A DNA stretch of 33,540 nt from Flavobacteriales bacterium. GTDB lineage: Bacteria > Bacteroidota > Bacteroidia > Flavobacteriales > UBA1820. The notes below the pieces were generated by a model. It did not search any database. It was not told the origin of the DNA and saw only the letters and a program-made list of their open reading frames with translations. The stretch lies in assembly GCA_017620815.1 (NCBI GenBank), contig JAGAUI010000033.1, positions 1 to 33,540 of the forward strand, read 5' to 3'. Below, piece after piece: positions 25,935-33,540 of the stretch (positions within the stretch are counted from its first letter, which is position 1; each line of letters opens with the position of its first letter). A program made the translations under genes and the position numbers.

Positions 25935-28313
25935 ATGGCAAAAAATCTCGTAATAGTCGAATCCCCAGCCAAAGCTGTAACCATAGAAAAATTCTTGGGA
26001 GCAGACTACAAGGTAGAATCCTCATTTGGACATATAGCAGACCTTCCCGAACGCAAGATGGGTATAGACACCCAGAATGGTTTTACTCCACAGTATGAGA
26101 TAGACCCCTCCAAGGTTGAACTGGTGAAAAAATTGCGTTCCATGGCTTCACGTGCCCAGATGGTTTATCTGGCTTCTGATGAGGACCGTGAGGGAGAGGC
26201 GATAGCTTGGCATTTATATGAAAATCTAGGTCTTACGCCAGAGCGTAGCCGCCGTATAGTCTTTCACGAGATAACCAAAAACGCCATACTTCACGCCATA
26301 GAAAACCCTCGCACCATAGACCTTCATCTGGTCAATGCTCAACAGGCTCGTCGTGTACTAGACCGTCTGGTAGGTTATGAGATTTCGCCATTGCTATGGA
26401 AGAAAATAAAAAGCGGGCTATCAGCAGGACGTGTGCAGAGTGTAGCGGTACGTCTTATAGTAGAACGCGAACGCGAGATACAGGCATTTGAACCACAGGC
26501 ATACTATAAAATAACTGCTGTCTTTACAGGCACGAGCGGTATTTCTTTCAAAGCCGATATGGCACACCGTTTCCCTACCGAAGACCAAGCCATTGACTTC
26601 CTTAAACACTGCATAGACGCGTCTTTCAGCGTACAGGCTATAGAGACTCGCCCTACCACACGCCGTGCAGCTGCTCCTTTTACCACTAGTACACTCCAGC
26701 AGGAAGCAGCTCGCAAGCTAGGGTATTCGGTGTCACAAACTATGACCCTCGCCCAACGCCTTTATGAAAGCGGACACATCACATACATGCGTACCGATAG
26801 CGTAAACCTCTCCTCCGAAGCTATGTCCAAGATAAAAAACGAGATAATCTCTCGTTATGGAGAGCAGTACTATCACTACACTCCTTACACCACCAAATCC
26901 AAAGGTGCACAGGAAGCCCACGAAGCCATACGTCCTACATACATGGAACACGAATGGGCTGGTAGTGATGAACGCCAAAAGAAACTATATAATCTCATCT
27001 GGCGACGTGCCATAGCTTCGCAAATGGAGGCTGCCCGTCTAGAACGTACCACTGCACAGATAGAAGTATCGGGTAGTACACACACATTCACCGCTGAAGG
27101 AGAGGTGCTACTCTTTGATGGATTCCTTAAAATATATGGCTATGAAAGCACAGACGATGAAGACGAAACAAGCAAAGAAGGTATGCTACCTCGCCTTATA
27201 GAAGGAGAAAAACTATCATATAATGATATAATAGCCACACAACGCTACACCAAAGCTCCTGTACGTTACGGGGAAGCAGCATTGGTAAAAAAACTGGAAG
27301 AACTGGGTATAGGTCGTCCATCTACATATGCTCCCATCATAAGCACCATACAGCGTCGCGGATATGTAGAGAAAGGAGATAGCAACGGCACCACACGTTC
27401 ATATAACACATATACACTATGTGCAGGAGAGATAACATCTGCTAGTGGGGTAGAAAACGTAGGCAAAGACCGCGGCAAACTCCTCCCTACCGATGTGGCT
27501 GGCGTGGTAAATGACTTCCTGGTAGAATATTTCCCTTCCATAGTGGATTATAAATTCACTGCCGATGCCGAAGAAGACCTAGACGCCATAGCTCTAGGTG
27601 AGAAAGATTGGGTGAAAACGATGGAGGATTTCTATAGCCCATTCCACGATACGGTGATAGACGTAGAGAAAAATGCAGACCGTTCTACCGGCGAAAGAAT
27701 ACTAGGTACACACCCAGAAAACGGGCGTCAGGTAAGCGTACGCATAGGCCGTTTTGGCCCTATGGTACAGATAGGTCGTGTGGACGATGAAGAAAAACCT
27801 CTTTTTGCCTCACTTATGAAAGGTCAGTCAATAGGAGATATAACTCTGGAGGAGGCATTGGAACTATTCCGTCTGCCACGCACAGTGGGAGAACATGAAG
27901 GCAAAGTGATTACTGCCGCCATAGGTCGTTTTGGCCCTTACATAAGATGGAATAATATGTTCATCTCCCTTAAAGCATCATCTGGTGATGACCCTATGAC
28001 CGTTACCAGAGAGCGTGCGATAGAGCTTATAGATGAAAAAATAAAAGCCGAAGCCGCCAAAGAGATAAAAATATATGAAGAACACGACCCTGTAGTCAAA
28101 ATTCTAAATGGTCGCTATGGCCCTTATATATCAATAGGTAAGGAAAACATCAAAATCCCAAAAGGGACAGACCCTGCCTCTCTTTCACTAGAAGACTGTC
28201 TTAAACTGCAGAGCGAAAGCACAGAAAAACCTGCTAAATCCAAATCCTCCAGCTCATCTGCTGGTAAAGCCAAAAAATCATCTACAAGTAAAAAGTCTAG
28301 CAGTAAAAAATAA
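25935..28313 (+). CDS. topA: DNA topoisomerase I (type IA)
   Basis: Relaxes negative supercoils by cutting and rejoining one DNA strand. It has 792 residues. The Toprim domain (KNLVIVESPAKAVTIEKFLG, then YLASDEDREGEAIAWHL) supplies the metal-binding acidic residues, and the active-site tyrosine is Y284 in HITYMRTDSVNLS. The C-terminus has no zinc fingers; instead, repeated modules of the IGRFGPMVQIG, IGRFGPYIRWN and LNGRYGPYISIG type are followed by a Lys- and Ser-rich tail, as is usual in this phylum. The ATG at 25935 gives the conserved MAKNLVIVESP start; the frame is open to 25911, which falls within the -7 box. A strong terminator follows. Confidence 0.97.
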   Translation: MAKNLVIVESPAKAVTIEKFLGADYKVESSFGHIADLPERKMGIDTQNGFTPQYEIDPSKVELVKKLRSMASRAQMVYLASDEDREGEAIAWHLYENLGLTPERSRRIVFHEITKNAILHAIENPRTIDLHLVNAQQARRVLDRLVGYEISPLLWKKIKSGLSAGRVQSVAVRLIVEREREIQAFEPQAYYKITAVFTGTSGISFKADMAHRFPTEDQAIDFLKHCIDASFSVQAIETRPTTRRAAAPFTTSTLQQEAARKLGYSVSQTMTLAQRLYESGHITYMRTDSVNLSSEAMSKIKNEIISRYGEQYYHYTPYTTKSKGAQEAHEAIRPTYMEHEWAGSDERQKKLYNLIWRRAIASQMEAARLERTTAQIEVSGSTHTFTAEGEVLLFDGFLKIYGYESTDDEDETSKEGMLPRLIEGEKLSYNDIIATQRYTKAPVRYGEAALVKKLEELGIGRPSTYAPIISTIQRRGYVEKGDSNGTTRSYNTYTLCAGEITSASGVENVGKDRGKLLPTDVAGVVNDFLVEYFPSIVDYKFTADAEEDLDAIALGEKDWVKTMEDFYSPFHDTVIDVEKNADRSTGERILGTHPENGRQVSVRIGRFGPMVQIGRVDDEEKPLFASLMKGQSIGDITLEEALELFRLPRTVGEHEGKVITAAIGRFGPYIRWNNMFISLKASSGDDPMTVTRERAIELIDEKIKAEAAKEIKIYEEHDPVVKILNGRYGPYISIGKENIKIPKGTDPASLSLEDCLKLQSESTEKPAKSKSSSSSAGKAKKSSTSKKSSSKK

Positions 28314-28317
28314 TCTA

Positions 28318-28358
28318 CTTCTCAAAAAGGCGACCCTTCGGGTCGCCTTTTTGAGAAG
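28318..28358. terminator. Bidirectional terminator after topA
   Basis: A perfect 19-bp stem (28318-28336 with 28340-28358), loop TTC, and A5 and T5 tracts in the arms. Confidence 0.88.
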
Positions 28359-28383
28359 GTCACCATGATGTCTATATTTTGAC

Positions 28384-28391
28384 TACATTTG
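28384..28391 (+). promoter_or_regulatory. -7 box (TACATTTG) before the 28414 gene
   Basis: Full TAnnTTTG match 22 bases before the start codon, directly after the topA terminator. No -33 TTTG at the right distance. Confidence 0.55.
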
Positions 28392-28413
28392 CCTAGATAT
28401 ATAGATAAAAGAT

Positions 28414-28776
28414 ATGTTGGAAAACGAGATAGGAATCATAGAGTCAATAGATGATTTTGATACATGGGCATACATAGTGGCAGGCTATGATTTCCGTGGA
28501 CGATTGATAATAAAATATGATTATTCAGATGTTAACAATCCCCACAATGATTACAGCCAGAGAGCCATCATAGATGCCGATGATGTAAAAACATTGGCTC
28601 ACAGACTAGGTGTTGCCCCACACGAAATACCATCGGTGATTAAAGAGGAATTGGGCAGTCTCTCCCCCGTTGGAGATACCTCTACAGTGAGATATGCTTT
28701 TAAGGAGATATTGCTCTTTATAATTGAAAAACAAGCCCAATATAAACTTGAAAACAGCTACGGGAGAGGACACTAG
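28414..28776 (+). CDS. Hypothetical protein, unrecognised family
   Basis: A small cytoplasmic protein of 120 residues that I do not recognise. It has no signal peptide or membrane helix and no cysteine. The first part is strand-like and aromatic (DTWAYIVAGYDFRGRLIIKY), the middle holds a short helical region (DADDVKTLAHRLGVAPHEIP), and the last third looks like an amphipathic helix (AFKEILLFIIEKQAQYKLEN). Its own -7 box, position between a terminator and the ugd promoter, and codon use like its neighbours support a real gene. It is a single-gene unit. The layout resembles small regulatory or binding proteins, but no motif supports a specific role. Confidence 0.65.
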   Translation: MLENEIGIIESIDDFDTWAYIVAGYDFRGRLIIKYDYSDVNNPHNDYSQRAIIDADDVKTLAHRLGVAPHEIPSVIKEELGSLSPVGDTSTVRYAFKEILLFIIEKQAQYKLENSYGRGH

Positions 28777-28791
28777 GTGAAAATATCATCA

Positions 28792-28823
28792 TTTGTGTTT
28801 TCTAGTTATTTATTTTAACTTTG
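28792..28823 (+). promoter_or_regulatory. ugd-galE promoter
   Basis: -33 TTTG at 28792-28795, a 20-base spacer, and -7 TAACTTTG at 28816-28823, 23 bases before the ugd start. A full consensus match. Confidence 0.8.
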
Positions 28824-28846
28824 CTCATCGCAAATAATCCAACGAT

Positions 28847-30088
28847 ATGAAAATAGTAGTAGCAGGCACCGGTTATGTAGGTCTATCTATAGCCACTCTT
28901 CTCTCTCAAAAAAACGAAGTAGTAGCCATAGATATAGACCCTCGCAAGGTAGAGCTTATCAACTCTCGTATATCTCCTATTCAGGATAGCTACATAGAGG
29001 AGTATCTCTCTACTCGTAAGCTCAATCTACATGCCACGCTAGATGAAGAAGAAGCATATAAAGACGCTCAATACATCATCATCGCCACCCCTACCAACTA
29101 TGATAGTCAGAAGAACTTTTTTGACACATCGGCAGTTGAGAGTGTTATAGAGTCAGCCATAAAGTGGAACCCTACTGCCACCATTGTCATAAAATCTACT
29201 ATCCCTGTTGGTTATACAGAATCCATCATAGCTAAAACAGGATACAAAAACATTCTTTTCTCTCCCGAATTTTTACGCGAGAGCAAGGCCCTTTATGATA
29301 ATCTATATCCATCACGCATTATAGTAGGCCGTAGCAAAGGTGATGATTATATGCAAGAGAGAGCCAGTCTTTTTGCAAATTTACTACAAGAGGGTGCTCT
29401 AAAAGAAGACATAGATACTATCATAATGGGCACTGCCGAAGCCGAAGCTGTAAAACTATTTGCCAATACATACTTGGCATTGCGTGTGAGCTATTTCAAT
29501 GAACTAGACACCTATGCTGAAATCAAAGGTCTTAACACCCGCGAGATAATAGAAGGTGTGGGACTAGACCCCCGCATAGGTATGCATTATAACAATCCTT
29601 CGTTTGGATATGGCGGTTATTGCCTTCCGAAAGACACCAAACAACTCCTAGCCAACTATGAGGATATCCCCGAAAACATGATTACCGCCATAGTGGAGAG
29701 CAACCGTACCCGTAAGGATTTCATAGCCGATAGAGTGCTGGAACGTGCAGGATATTACAGTTACTATGGGGACAACAATCTTTATAACCAAACATCGGAA
29801 AAAGAATGTATCATAGGCGTTTACCGCCTTACCATGAAATCACATTCAGATAATTTCCGCCAGAGTTCCATACAGGGAATTATGAAACGTATCAAAGCCA
29901 AAGGTGCCAAAGTCATAATATATGAGCCCACACTGGAAGACGGCAGTACGTTCTTTGGCAGCAAAGTGATAAATGACCTCGGCGAGTTTAAGGATAAATC
30001 ACACATCATCATAGCCAATAGGTATGACTCTATACTTTCTGATGTGAAAGACAAGGTATATACTCGTGACCTTTTTTACAGAGATTAA
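28847..30088 (+). CDS. ugd: UDP-glucose 6-dehydrogenase
   Basis: Oxidises UDP-glucose to UDP-glucuronate with two NAD+, in the cytoplasm, feeding capsule or other surface polysaccharide. The 413 residues fit the short single-subunit type (E. coli Ugd, 388). The N-terminal Rossmann motif is [17 protein letters not shown] with the acidic [11 protein letters not shown]. Landmarks are [38 protein letters not shown], and the catalytic C259 in [15 protein letters not shown]. Related dehydrogenases acting on other nucleotide sugars (UDP-ManNAc, GDP-mannose) share this layout, but the ATPTN and short length favour UDP-glucose. galE follows after 33 bases, and a consensus promoter precedes the pair. 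Confidence 0.9.
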   Translation: MKIVVAGTGYVGLSIATLLSQKNEVVAIDIDPRKVELINSRISPIQDSYIEEYLSTRKLNLHATLDEEEAYKDAQYIIIATPTNYDSQKNFFDTSAVESVIESAIKWNPTATIVIKSTIPVGYTESIIAKTGYKNILFSPEFLRESKALYDNLYPSRIIVGRSKGDDYMQERASLFANLLQEGALKEDIDTIIMGTAEAEAVKLFANTYLALRVSYFNELDTYAEIKGLNTREIIEGVGLDPRIGMHYNNPSFGYGGYCLPKDTKQLLANYEDIPENMITAIVESNRTRKDFIADRVLERAGYYSYYGDNNLYNQTSEKECIIGVYRLTMKSHSDNFRQSSIQGIMKRIKAKGAKVIIYEPTLEDGSTFFGSKVINDLGEFKDKSHIIIANRYDSILSDVKDKVYTRDLFYRD

Positions 30089-30121
30089 CCCACACCTATT
30101 AACCAATAAAATAAAACTCAC

Positions 30122-31156
30122 ATGAAAAAACAAATACTCGTATCTGGAGGAGCTGGTTACATAGGCAGCCATGTAACAGTAGAACTTATAAATGCTGGAT
30201 ATGACGTCATAGTGGCAGATAATATGTCAAACTGTGATATGACTTGCTATGAAGGAGTTAAAAAAATCACAGGCAAGCAGGACATTCCTTTTGTAGAGAT
30301 GGATTTCTGTAATTATGGTGTAGTAGAAAAATTATTTACAGACTATAAGATAGATGCTGTGATACATTTTGCTGCGTTTAAGGCGGTAGGCGAATCTGTC
30401 GTAAAACCTATCATGTACTATAAAAATAATCTGCTTTCTTTCTTAAATCTACTAGAAGCTATACAGAAACATGGTGCATGTAATGTCCTTTTCTCATCAT
30501 CGGCTACGGTGTATGGAGAGGTCGAAACACTTCCCGTAACAGAAAAATCTCCCCGCCTTCCAGCCACATCACCATACGGTAAAACCAAACAGATGTGTGA
30601 GGACATCTTACGAGATACCATAAAAGCTCAGACAAATATTAAGGGAATAGCATTACGTTATTTTAATCCAATAGGAGCACACCCATCGGCACTTATAGGA
30701 GAACTTCCACGTGGTGTACCCAATAATCTGGTACCATACATCACACAGACAGCCATAGGTAAACGCGAATGCCTTAATATATTTGGAAATGATTATCCTA
30801 CCCCAGATGGCACTTGCCTGAGAGACTACATAGATGTTGTTGACCTGGCAAAGGCACATGTGGCAACTATAACCAGAATGGTAGAAGGATGTATGAAAGA
30901 AGACTATGAAGTATTTAACGTGGGAATAGGCCGTCCTGTTTCTGTACTAGAACTGGTTACGACATTTGAAAAAGTAAATGAATTATCTCTTAACTATAAA
31001 TATGTAGAACGTCGAATGGGGGACGTTCCTTCTCTATGGGCAGACACTACTCTGGCCAACGAAGAACTGGGTTGGAAAGCAACACGTACCCTAGAGGAGA
31101 CATTAAAATCTGCTTGGGAGTGGGAGAAATATGTCGCCCAAAAAGAGAACAAATAA
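30122..31156 (+). CDS. galE: UDP-glucose 4-epimerase
   Basis: Interconverts UDP-glucose and UDP-galactose in the Leloir pathway and for surface sugar synthesis, with tightly bound NAD+. The 344 residues match GalE. The extended short-chain dehydrogenase fold is seen in LVSGGAGYIGSHVTVELINA, VIHFAAFKAVGESV, LFSSSATVYG and the catalytic pair Y152 and K156 (SPYGKTK). The substrate part contains IALRYFNPIGAHPS, PNNLVPYITQTAIG, GTCLRDYIDVVDLAKAHV and the ending LGWKATRTLEETLKSAWEWE. It is second in the ugd operon, and the two together would supply UDP-glucuronate and UDP-galactose. A terminator follows directly. Confidence 0.95.
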   Translation: MKKQILVSGGAGYIGSHVTVELINAGYDVIVADNMSNCDMTCYEGVKKITGKQDIPFVEMDFCNYGVVEKLFTDYKIDAVIHFAAFKAVGESVVKPIMYYKNNLLSFLNLLEAIQKHGACNVLFSSSATVYGEVETLPVTEKSPRLPATSPYGKTKQMCEDILRDTIKAQTNIKGIALRYFNPIGAHPSALIGELPRGVPNNLVPYITQTAIGKRECLNIFGNDYPTPDGTCLRDYIDVVDLAKAHVATITRMVEGCMKEDYEVFNVGIGRPVSVLELVTTFEKVNELSLNYKYVERRMGDVPSLWADTTLANEELGWKATRTLEETLKSAWEWEKYVAQKENK

Positions 31157-31164
31157 CCATCTAT

Positions 31165-31196
31165 AAAAAAGCCGCTCCTATGGAGCGGCTTTTTAT
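31165..31196. terminator. Bidirectional terminator between galE and the YolD-like gene
   Basis: Stem AGCCGCTCC with GGAGCGGCT extended by A and T tracts (31166-31178 with 31182-31194), loop TAT. It serves galE on the plus strand and the convergent YolD-like gene on the minus strand, overlapping that gene's stop codon. Confidence 0.87.
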
Positions 31197-31615
31197 TCCA
31201 TATCCTTAAATATATCCCCCCACATATCCATTATACATATAAAGGGTATTTCCTTTCCACTATAGGTAGATATGACTGCCTTATACTCATCCACTCCCTT
31301 CACCCTGTCCTTTATATGGACATAGGAGCCTCCCGCCTTTTTTTCATCTGGAAGAAAATATGCTATGTTTATCTCTGGATGGTCTTTTATCCTTTCCTTT
31401 AATACGGCATAACGTCTATCTAGAACTTCGCTACGGGATTCGCTACGTTCTACCATAGAGTCTGTATGACGAGCCACTTCACTTATGGCAGCACTATGCC
31501 CCGTAAGTGCCGCAAACGGTGCAAACTGAGCAGCACGAGCCTCTATAGACATTTTATCATGTCTTTGAGAGCCACTATACTGGAACTTTATTATATCTTC
31601 ATATTTGGTATTCAT
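31193..31615 (-). CDS. YolD-like protein
   Basis: A 140-residue cytoplasmic protein of the YolD-like family (PF08863), found mainly in Firmicutes beside Y-family polymerases; its role is thought to be with the polymerase in the DNA-damage response, but is not established. The family core is clear: YEDIIKFQYSGSQRHDKMSI, then EARAAQFAPFAALTGHSAAI, then IAYFLPDEKKAGGSYVHIKD and VDEYKAVISTYSGKEIPF. The start ATG overlaps the polymerase stop by 4 bases (31612-31615), so the two are translationally coupled in the order polymerase then YolD. Finding this pair in a Bacteroidales chromosome suggests transfer from a Firmicute. Confidence 0.88.
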   Translation of the reverse strand: MNTKYEDIIKFQYSGSQRHDKMSIEARAAQFAPFAALTGHSAAISEVARHTDSMVERSESRSEVLDRRYAVLKERIKDHPEINIAYFLPDEKKAGGSYVHIKDRVKGVDEYKAVISTYSGKEIPFICIMDMWGDIFKDME

Positions 31616-33123
31616 GCCTTATGCCCTCCTATGGTTTTATTACGTGTTTTGGCAGTAGCTCCCTCGTCATAGTTAAGACCTTTGAGGACTGCATTTTTAC
31701 CATATTTCTTTTTTATGTCTAGTATAGCATTCTGCACTTGGCGTTCTTTTTCAAGACGTTGTTTGAGTTCGCTTTCCTCTTTTATGAGAGCATCTACATC
31801 TGTAAAAAGGTCGGCCTGTATAACTTTTTCTGGGGCTTTTATTTTGTCCTCACTTACAACCCTACCTAAGGTCACATTTAACCTACGTATGAGCAGGTCT
31901 TTGTTCACAATACCGTCATATAAGCCTACTATAGCCTCATTGAGCAATCTAGCACTAGAGGTAGGGAATTTCATAGTATGTGTAGCATGTGATGGTTTGG
32001 GGATTTTACGACCATAGTGGTCTTCTACTACCATGCCTTTGTAGTTATCATACACCTCTGGGCGAGATAGATTTTCCACATCATATCCTATGGTAAGGCT
32101 TATCTGGTCTGTGAGAAGTTTTTTATCCAGCAGTTTCAATGCCAATGCCTCTACCATCTCTCTAGCTACCACACGAGCTTTTTTACTATCATAAGCTTCC
32201 TGCAAAACCTGCCCCCTAGATAACGAATTGACCGATGGACGATATGCCTTTATAGCCTCCATAGTAGATGTCTCATGTCCCCAAGCATGGTCTATAAGCA
32301 GTTCTGCATTTACACCAAAGAGCTTATAAAAGAAATCCTCATTGGAGAGGGAATAACGGGCTACGTCCCCCATAGTATGTATCCCATACTGTGACAGGCG
32401 TGTGGCTATACCATGTCCCACTCTCCAGAAGTCTGTAAGCGGGCGATGCTCCCATAACTGCTCACGATATGACATTTCGTCTAGATATGCTATCCTTACA
32501 CCATCCTCATCTGGTGGGGTACGTTTGGCCATGATATCCATAGCCACCTTACACAGATAGAGGTTGGTACCTATACCTGCAGTGGCCGTTATGCCTGTGG
32601 TAGATAGAACGTCTTTGATGATGAGTTTTGCAAATTCATGAGCAGTAATATGTCTTAGAGAAATATATGAAGTAATGTCCATGAACACCTCATCTATGGA
32701 ATAGACGTGGATATCTTCAGCAGCGACATATTTGAGATAGACATTATATATACGCGTACTATAATCTATATAATAAGCCATACGTGGTGGAGCTATGATA
32801 TAATCAAGAGAGAGAGTAGGAGAGGATGCCAACTCCCCCACCTGTGATGAGCTACCGGTAAATGCTCTCATGCCGTTGGCTTTCATGCGGGCTTGATTGA
32901 CTTCTTTTACCCTCTGCACCACTTCAAATAACCTAGCTCGCCCTGCTATCCCATATGATTTAAGCGGAGGAGTTACTGCAAGACATATGGTTTTTTCTGT
33001 ACGCGAAGAGTCTGCCACCACTAGATGTGTAGTGAGAGGATTAAGACCTCTTTCTACACACTCTACCGATGCAAAAAAAGATTTCAAATCTATGGCTATA
33101 TATACCCTCTCCCCGTTTTTCAT
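31612..33123 (-). CDS. Y-family DNA polymerase (UvrX/ImpB-MucB type)
   Basis: A translesion DNA polymerase of the DinB/UmuC superfamily, 503 residues. The metal-binding carboxylates are D12 in YIAIDLKSFFASVECV and D144, E145 in VYSIDEVFMDIT. ECVERGLNPLTTHLVVAD and SRTEKTICLAVTPPLKSYGI are typical of the UvrX-type subgroup of Firmicutes that pairs with YolD. Palm, thumb (the FWRVGHGIATRLSQYGI helix-hairpin-helix) and little-finger regions (QISLTIGYDVENLSRPE to RRLNVTLGRV) are all present. A charged helical C-terminal tail (residues of about 440-490, ELKQRLEKERQVQNAILDIK) ends in a basic segment that could bind the clamp. It starts behind a -7 box and overlaps the YolD-like gene. Expected to be error-prone. 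Confidence 0.92.
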   Translation of the reverse strand: MKNGERVYIAIDLKSFFASVECVERGLNPLTTHLVVADSSRTEKTICLAVTPPLKSYGIAGRARLFEVVQRVKEVNQARMKANGMRAFTGSSSQVGELASSPTLSLDYIIAPPRMAYYIDYSTRIYNVYLKYVAAEDIHVYSIDEVFMDITSYISLRHITAHEFAKLIIKDVLSTTGITATAGIGTNLYLCKVAMDIMAKRTPPDEDGVRIAYLDEMSYREQLWEHRPLTDFWRVGHGIATRLSQYGIHTMGDVARYSLSNEDFFYKLFGVNAELLIDHAWGHETSTMEAIKAYRPSVNSLSRGQVLQEAYDSKKARVVAREMVEALALKLLDKKLLTDQISLTIGYDVENLSRPEVYDNYKGMVVEDHYGRKIPKPSHATHTMKFPTSSARLLNEAIVGLYDGIVNKDLLIRRLNVTLGRVVSEDKIKAPEKVIQADLFTDVDALIKEESELKQRLEKERQVQNAILDIKKKYGKNAVLKGLNYDEGATAKTRNKTIGGHKA

Positions 33124-33138
33124 AAAAAAATATTTTTA

Positions 33139-33146
33139 CAAATGTA
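33139..33146 (-). promoter_or_regulatory. -7 box for the polymerase-YolD pair
   Basis: On the minus strand TACATTTG, 15 bases before the polymerase start. No -33 TTTG is seen, and I see no SOS-type operator near it. Confidence 0.55.
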
Positions 33147-33229
33147 GCAGTTTTGGTTTATGGGGATTGTTAAGTGAGAATTTTTTATTGGCATGTCTTA
33201 ATACAAAATTCTCTCTTCATATTTATGGC

Positions 33230-33412
33230 ATTAAAAAACGCTTCACACATAGTGTGAAGCGTTTTTAGTGGTGCCACCAAGAAATGAGTTTCATTTCTAA
33301 ATGGCTCTATATCTTTGCATTAAAGAATCGCAACAAACATAATCTCCCGCTATTTCTCCACCTAATTTCTGCACCATTTTGCAGTGTCTCGCAGAGTTAA
33401 GTTCCTACTTTG
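33230..33412 (-). ncRNA. Candidate small RNA of about 180 nt
   Basis: A minus-strand unit running from a -7 box TACCTTTG (plus 33416-33423) to the hairpin at 33234-33266 with a T6 run. Inside are a small perfect hairpin (33280-33298), CTGCA/TGCAG pairing near the 5' side and the inverted repeat described above. No open frame of meaningful length fills it. A promoter, about 180 nt and a terminator match the general build of the 'Bacteroidales-1' RNA and of 6S-like RNAs, but I cannot confirm either from memory of their sequences, and no rplT gene is visible. Boundaries are approximate. It could also be the leader or trailer of other transcripts. Confidence 0.4.
33234..33266. terminator. Bidirectional terminator of the candidate small RNA
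   Basis: A perfect 15-bp stem (33234-33248 with 33252-33266), loop ATA, with A5 and T5 tracts. It has no protein-coding gene directly upstream on either strand within 100 bases, other than the minus-strand RNA unit. Confidence 0.85.
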
Positions 33413-33415
33413 ATG

Positions 33416-33423
33416 CAAAGGTA
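33416..33423 (-). promoter_or_regulatory. -7 box (TACCTTTG) of the candidate small RNA
   Basis: Full TAnnTTTG match on the minus strand; the transcript would begin within about the next 7 bases. No perfect -33 TTTG is seen upstream. Its last bases belong to one arm of the inverted repeat 33313-33325/33408-33420. Confidence 0.5.
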
Positions 33424-33467
33424 TATAATTATTGTTATATAGAATAGTAATGTTGAGTATTTTTCTA

Positions 33468-33540
33468 CTACATATTTTTATCTTCCGCATTCCACTTTGC
33501 AGCAAGTTCCAGCCCTCTTTTAATCCCTTGTGATAATCCA
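33468..33540 (-). CDS. C-terminal end of an unidentified gene, partial
   Basis: On the minus strand a frame enters from the right edge and ends at a TAG (plus 33468-33470), giving about 23 residues: GLSQGIKRGLELAAKWNAED and KNM. The composition is protein-like (helical, with charged residues), unlike the AT-rich non-coding sequence to its left. The repeating GxxxGI-type pattern recalls tails of Rpn/PD-(D/E)XK-type proteins, but so short a piece cannot be assigned. The rest is outside the window. Confidence 0.35.
   Translation of the reverse strand, partial: GLSQGIKRGLELAAKWNAEDKNM

Larger units (their letters stand above)
33124..33467. other. Non-coding stretch right of the polymerase gene
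   Basis: A 344-base gap with no convincing gene. It holds the polymerase promoter, a terminator hairpin, a second small hairpin (33280-33287 with 33291-33298), an inverted repeat (33313-33325 with 33408-33420, 12 of 13 matching) and a minus-strand -7 box. The last four form a candidate small-RNA unit. Confidence 0.6.

Overview
The window is a chromosomal segment of a Bacteroidales-type bacterium (phylum Bacteroidota). This rests on the -7 element TAnnTTTG ahead of many genes, the near absence of Shine-Dalgarno sequences, a Bacteroidota-type outer-membrane receptor with a carboxypeptidase-like N-terminal domain, a DUF4294 gene, a DUF177-rpmF pair and many short-signal lipoproteins. Base composition is moderately AT-rich, with unusually free use of the codons ATA and CTA. 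I cannot name the genus. Most genes are housekeeping; I see no transposase, integrase, phage module or CRISPR array.

Layout. 1-1270: 3' end of the F-ATPase genes atpD-atpC, closed by a strong hairpin. 1421-2020: unrecognised protein. 2104-7936: tight run of rel (ppGpp synthetase/hydrolase), a secreted beta-rich protein, an S41 peptidase-like lipoprotein and uvrC. 7937-8260: non-coding, with a long nested hairpin of about 120 nt. 8261-11437: small lipoprotein, a C-GCAxxG-C-C protein and an M3 peptidase. 11438-11794: terminators and tRNA-Gly(GCC). 11795-15777 (minus): TonB-type receptor and dnaN. 15928-16650: DUF4294 protein. 16793-18798 (minus): pdxA, DUF177, rpmF. 18884-24208 (minus): three-gene secreted operon with a GH144-like beta-1,2-glucanase, a GH3 beta-glucosidase and a nucleoside hydrolase fused to an FmdE-like domain. 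24375-28313: pyk and topA. 28414-28776: unrecognised small protein. 28847-31156: ugd-galE. 31193-33123 (minus): YolD-like protein and Y-family polymerase. 33124-33540: probable small RNA unit and the tail of another gene.

How the genes fit together: rel-to-uvrC looks like one transcript mixing stress signalling, envelope functions and excision repair. The GH144-GH3 pair suggests breakdown of beta-1,2-glucan to glucose at the cell envelope, but without the SusC/SusD pair usual for such loci. ugd-galE makes UDP-glucuronate and UDP-galactose for surface polysaccharide. The polymerase-YolD cassette resembles those of Firmicutes and their mobile elements and is the best candidate for horizontal acquisition.

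The points most worth a second look are the nested hairpin at 8049-8168, the secreted nucleoside hydrolase-FmdE fusion, the promoter-to-terminator RNA unit at 33230-33423, the polymerase-YolD cassette and the cysteine-poor ribosomal protein L32. None of them amounts to a proven new system from sequence alone.
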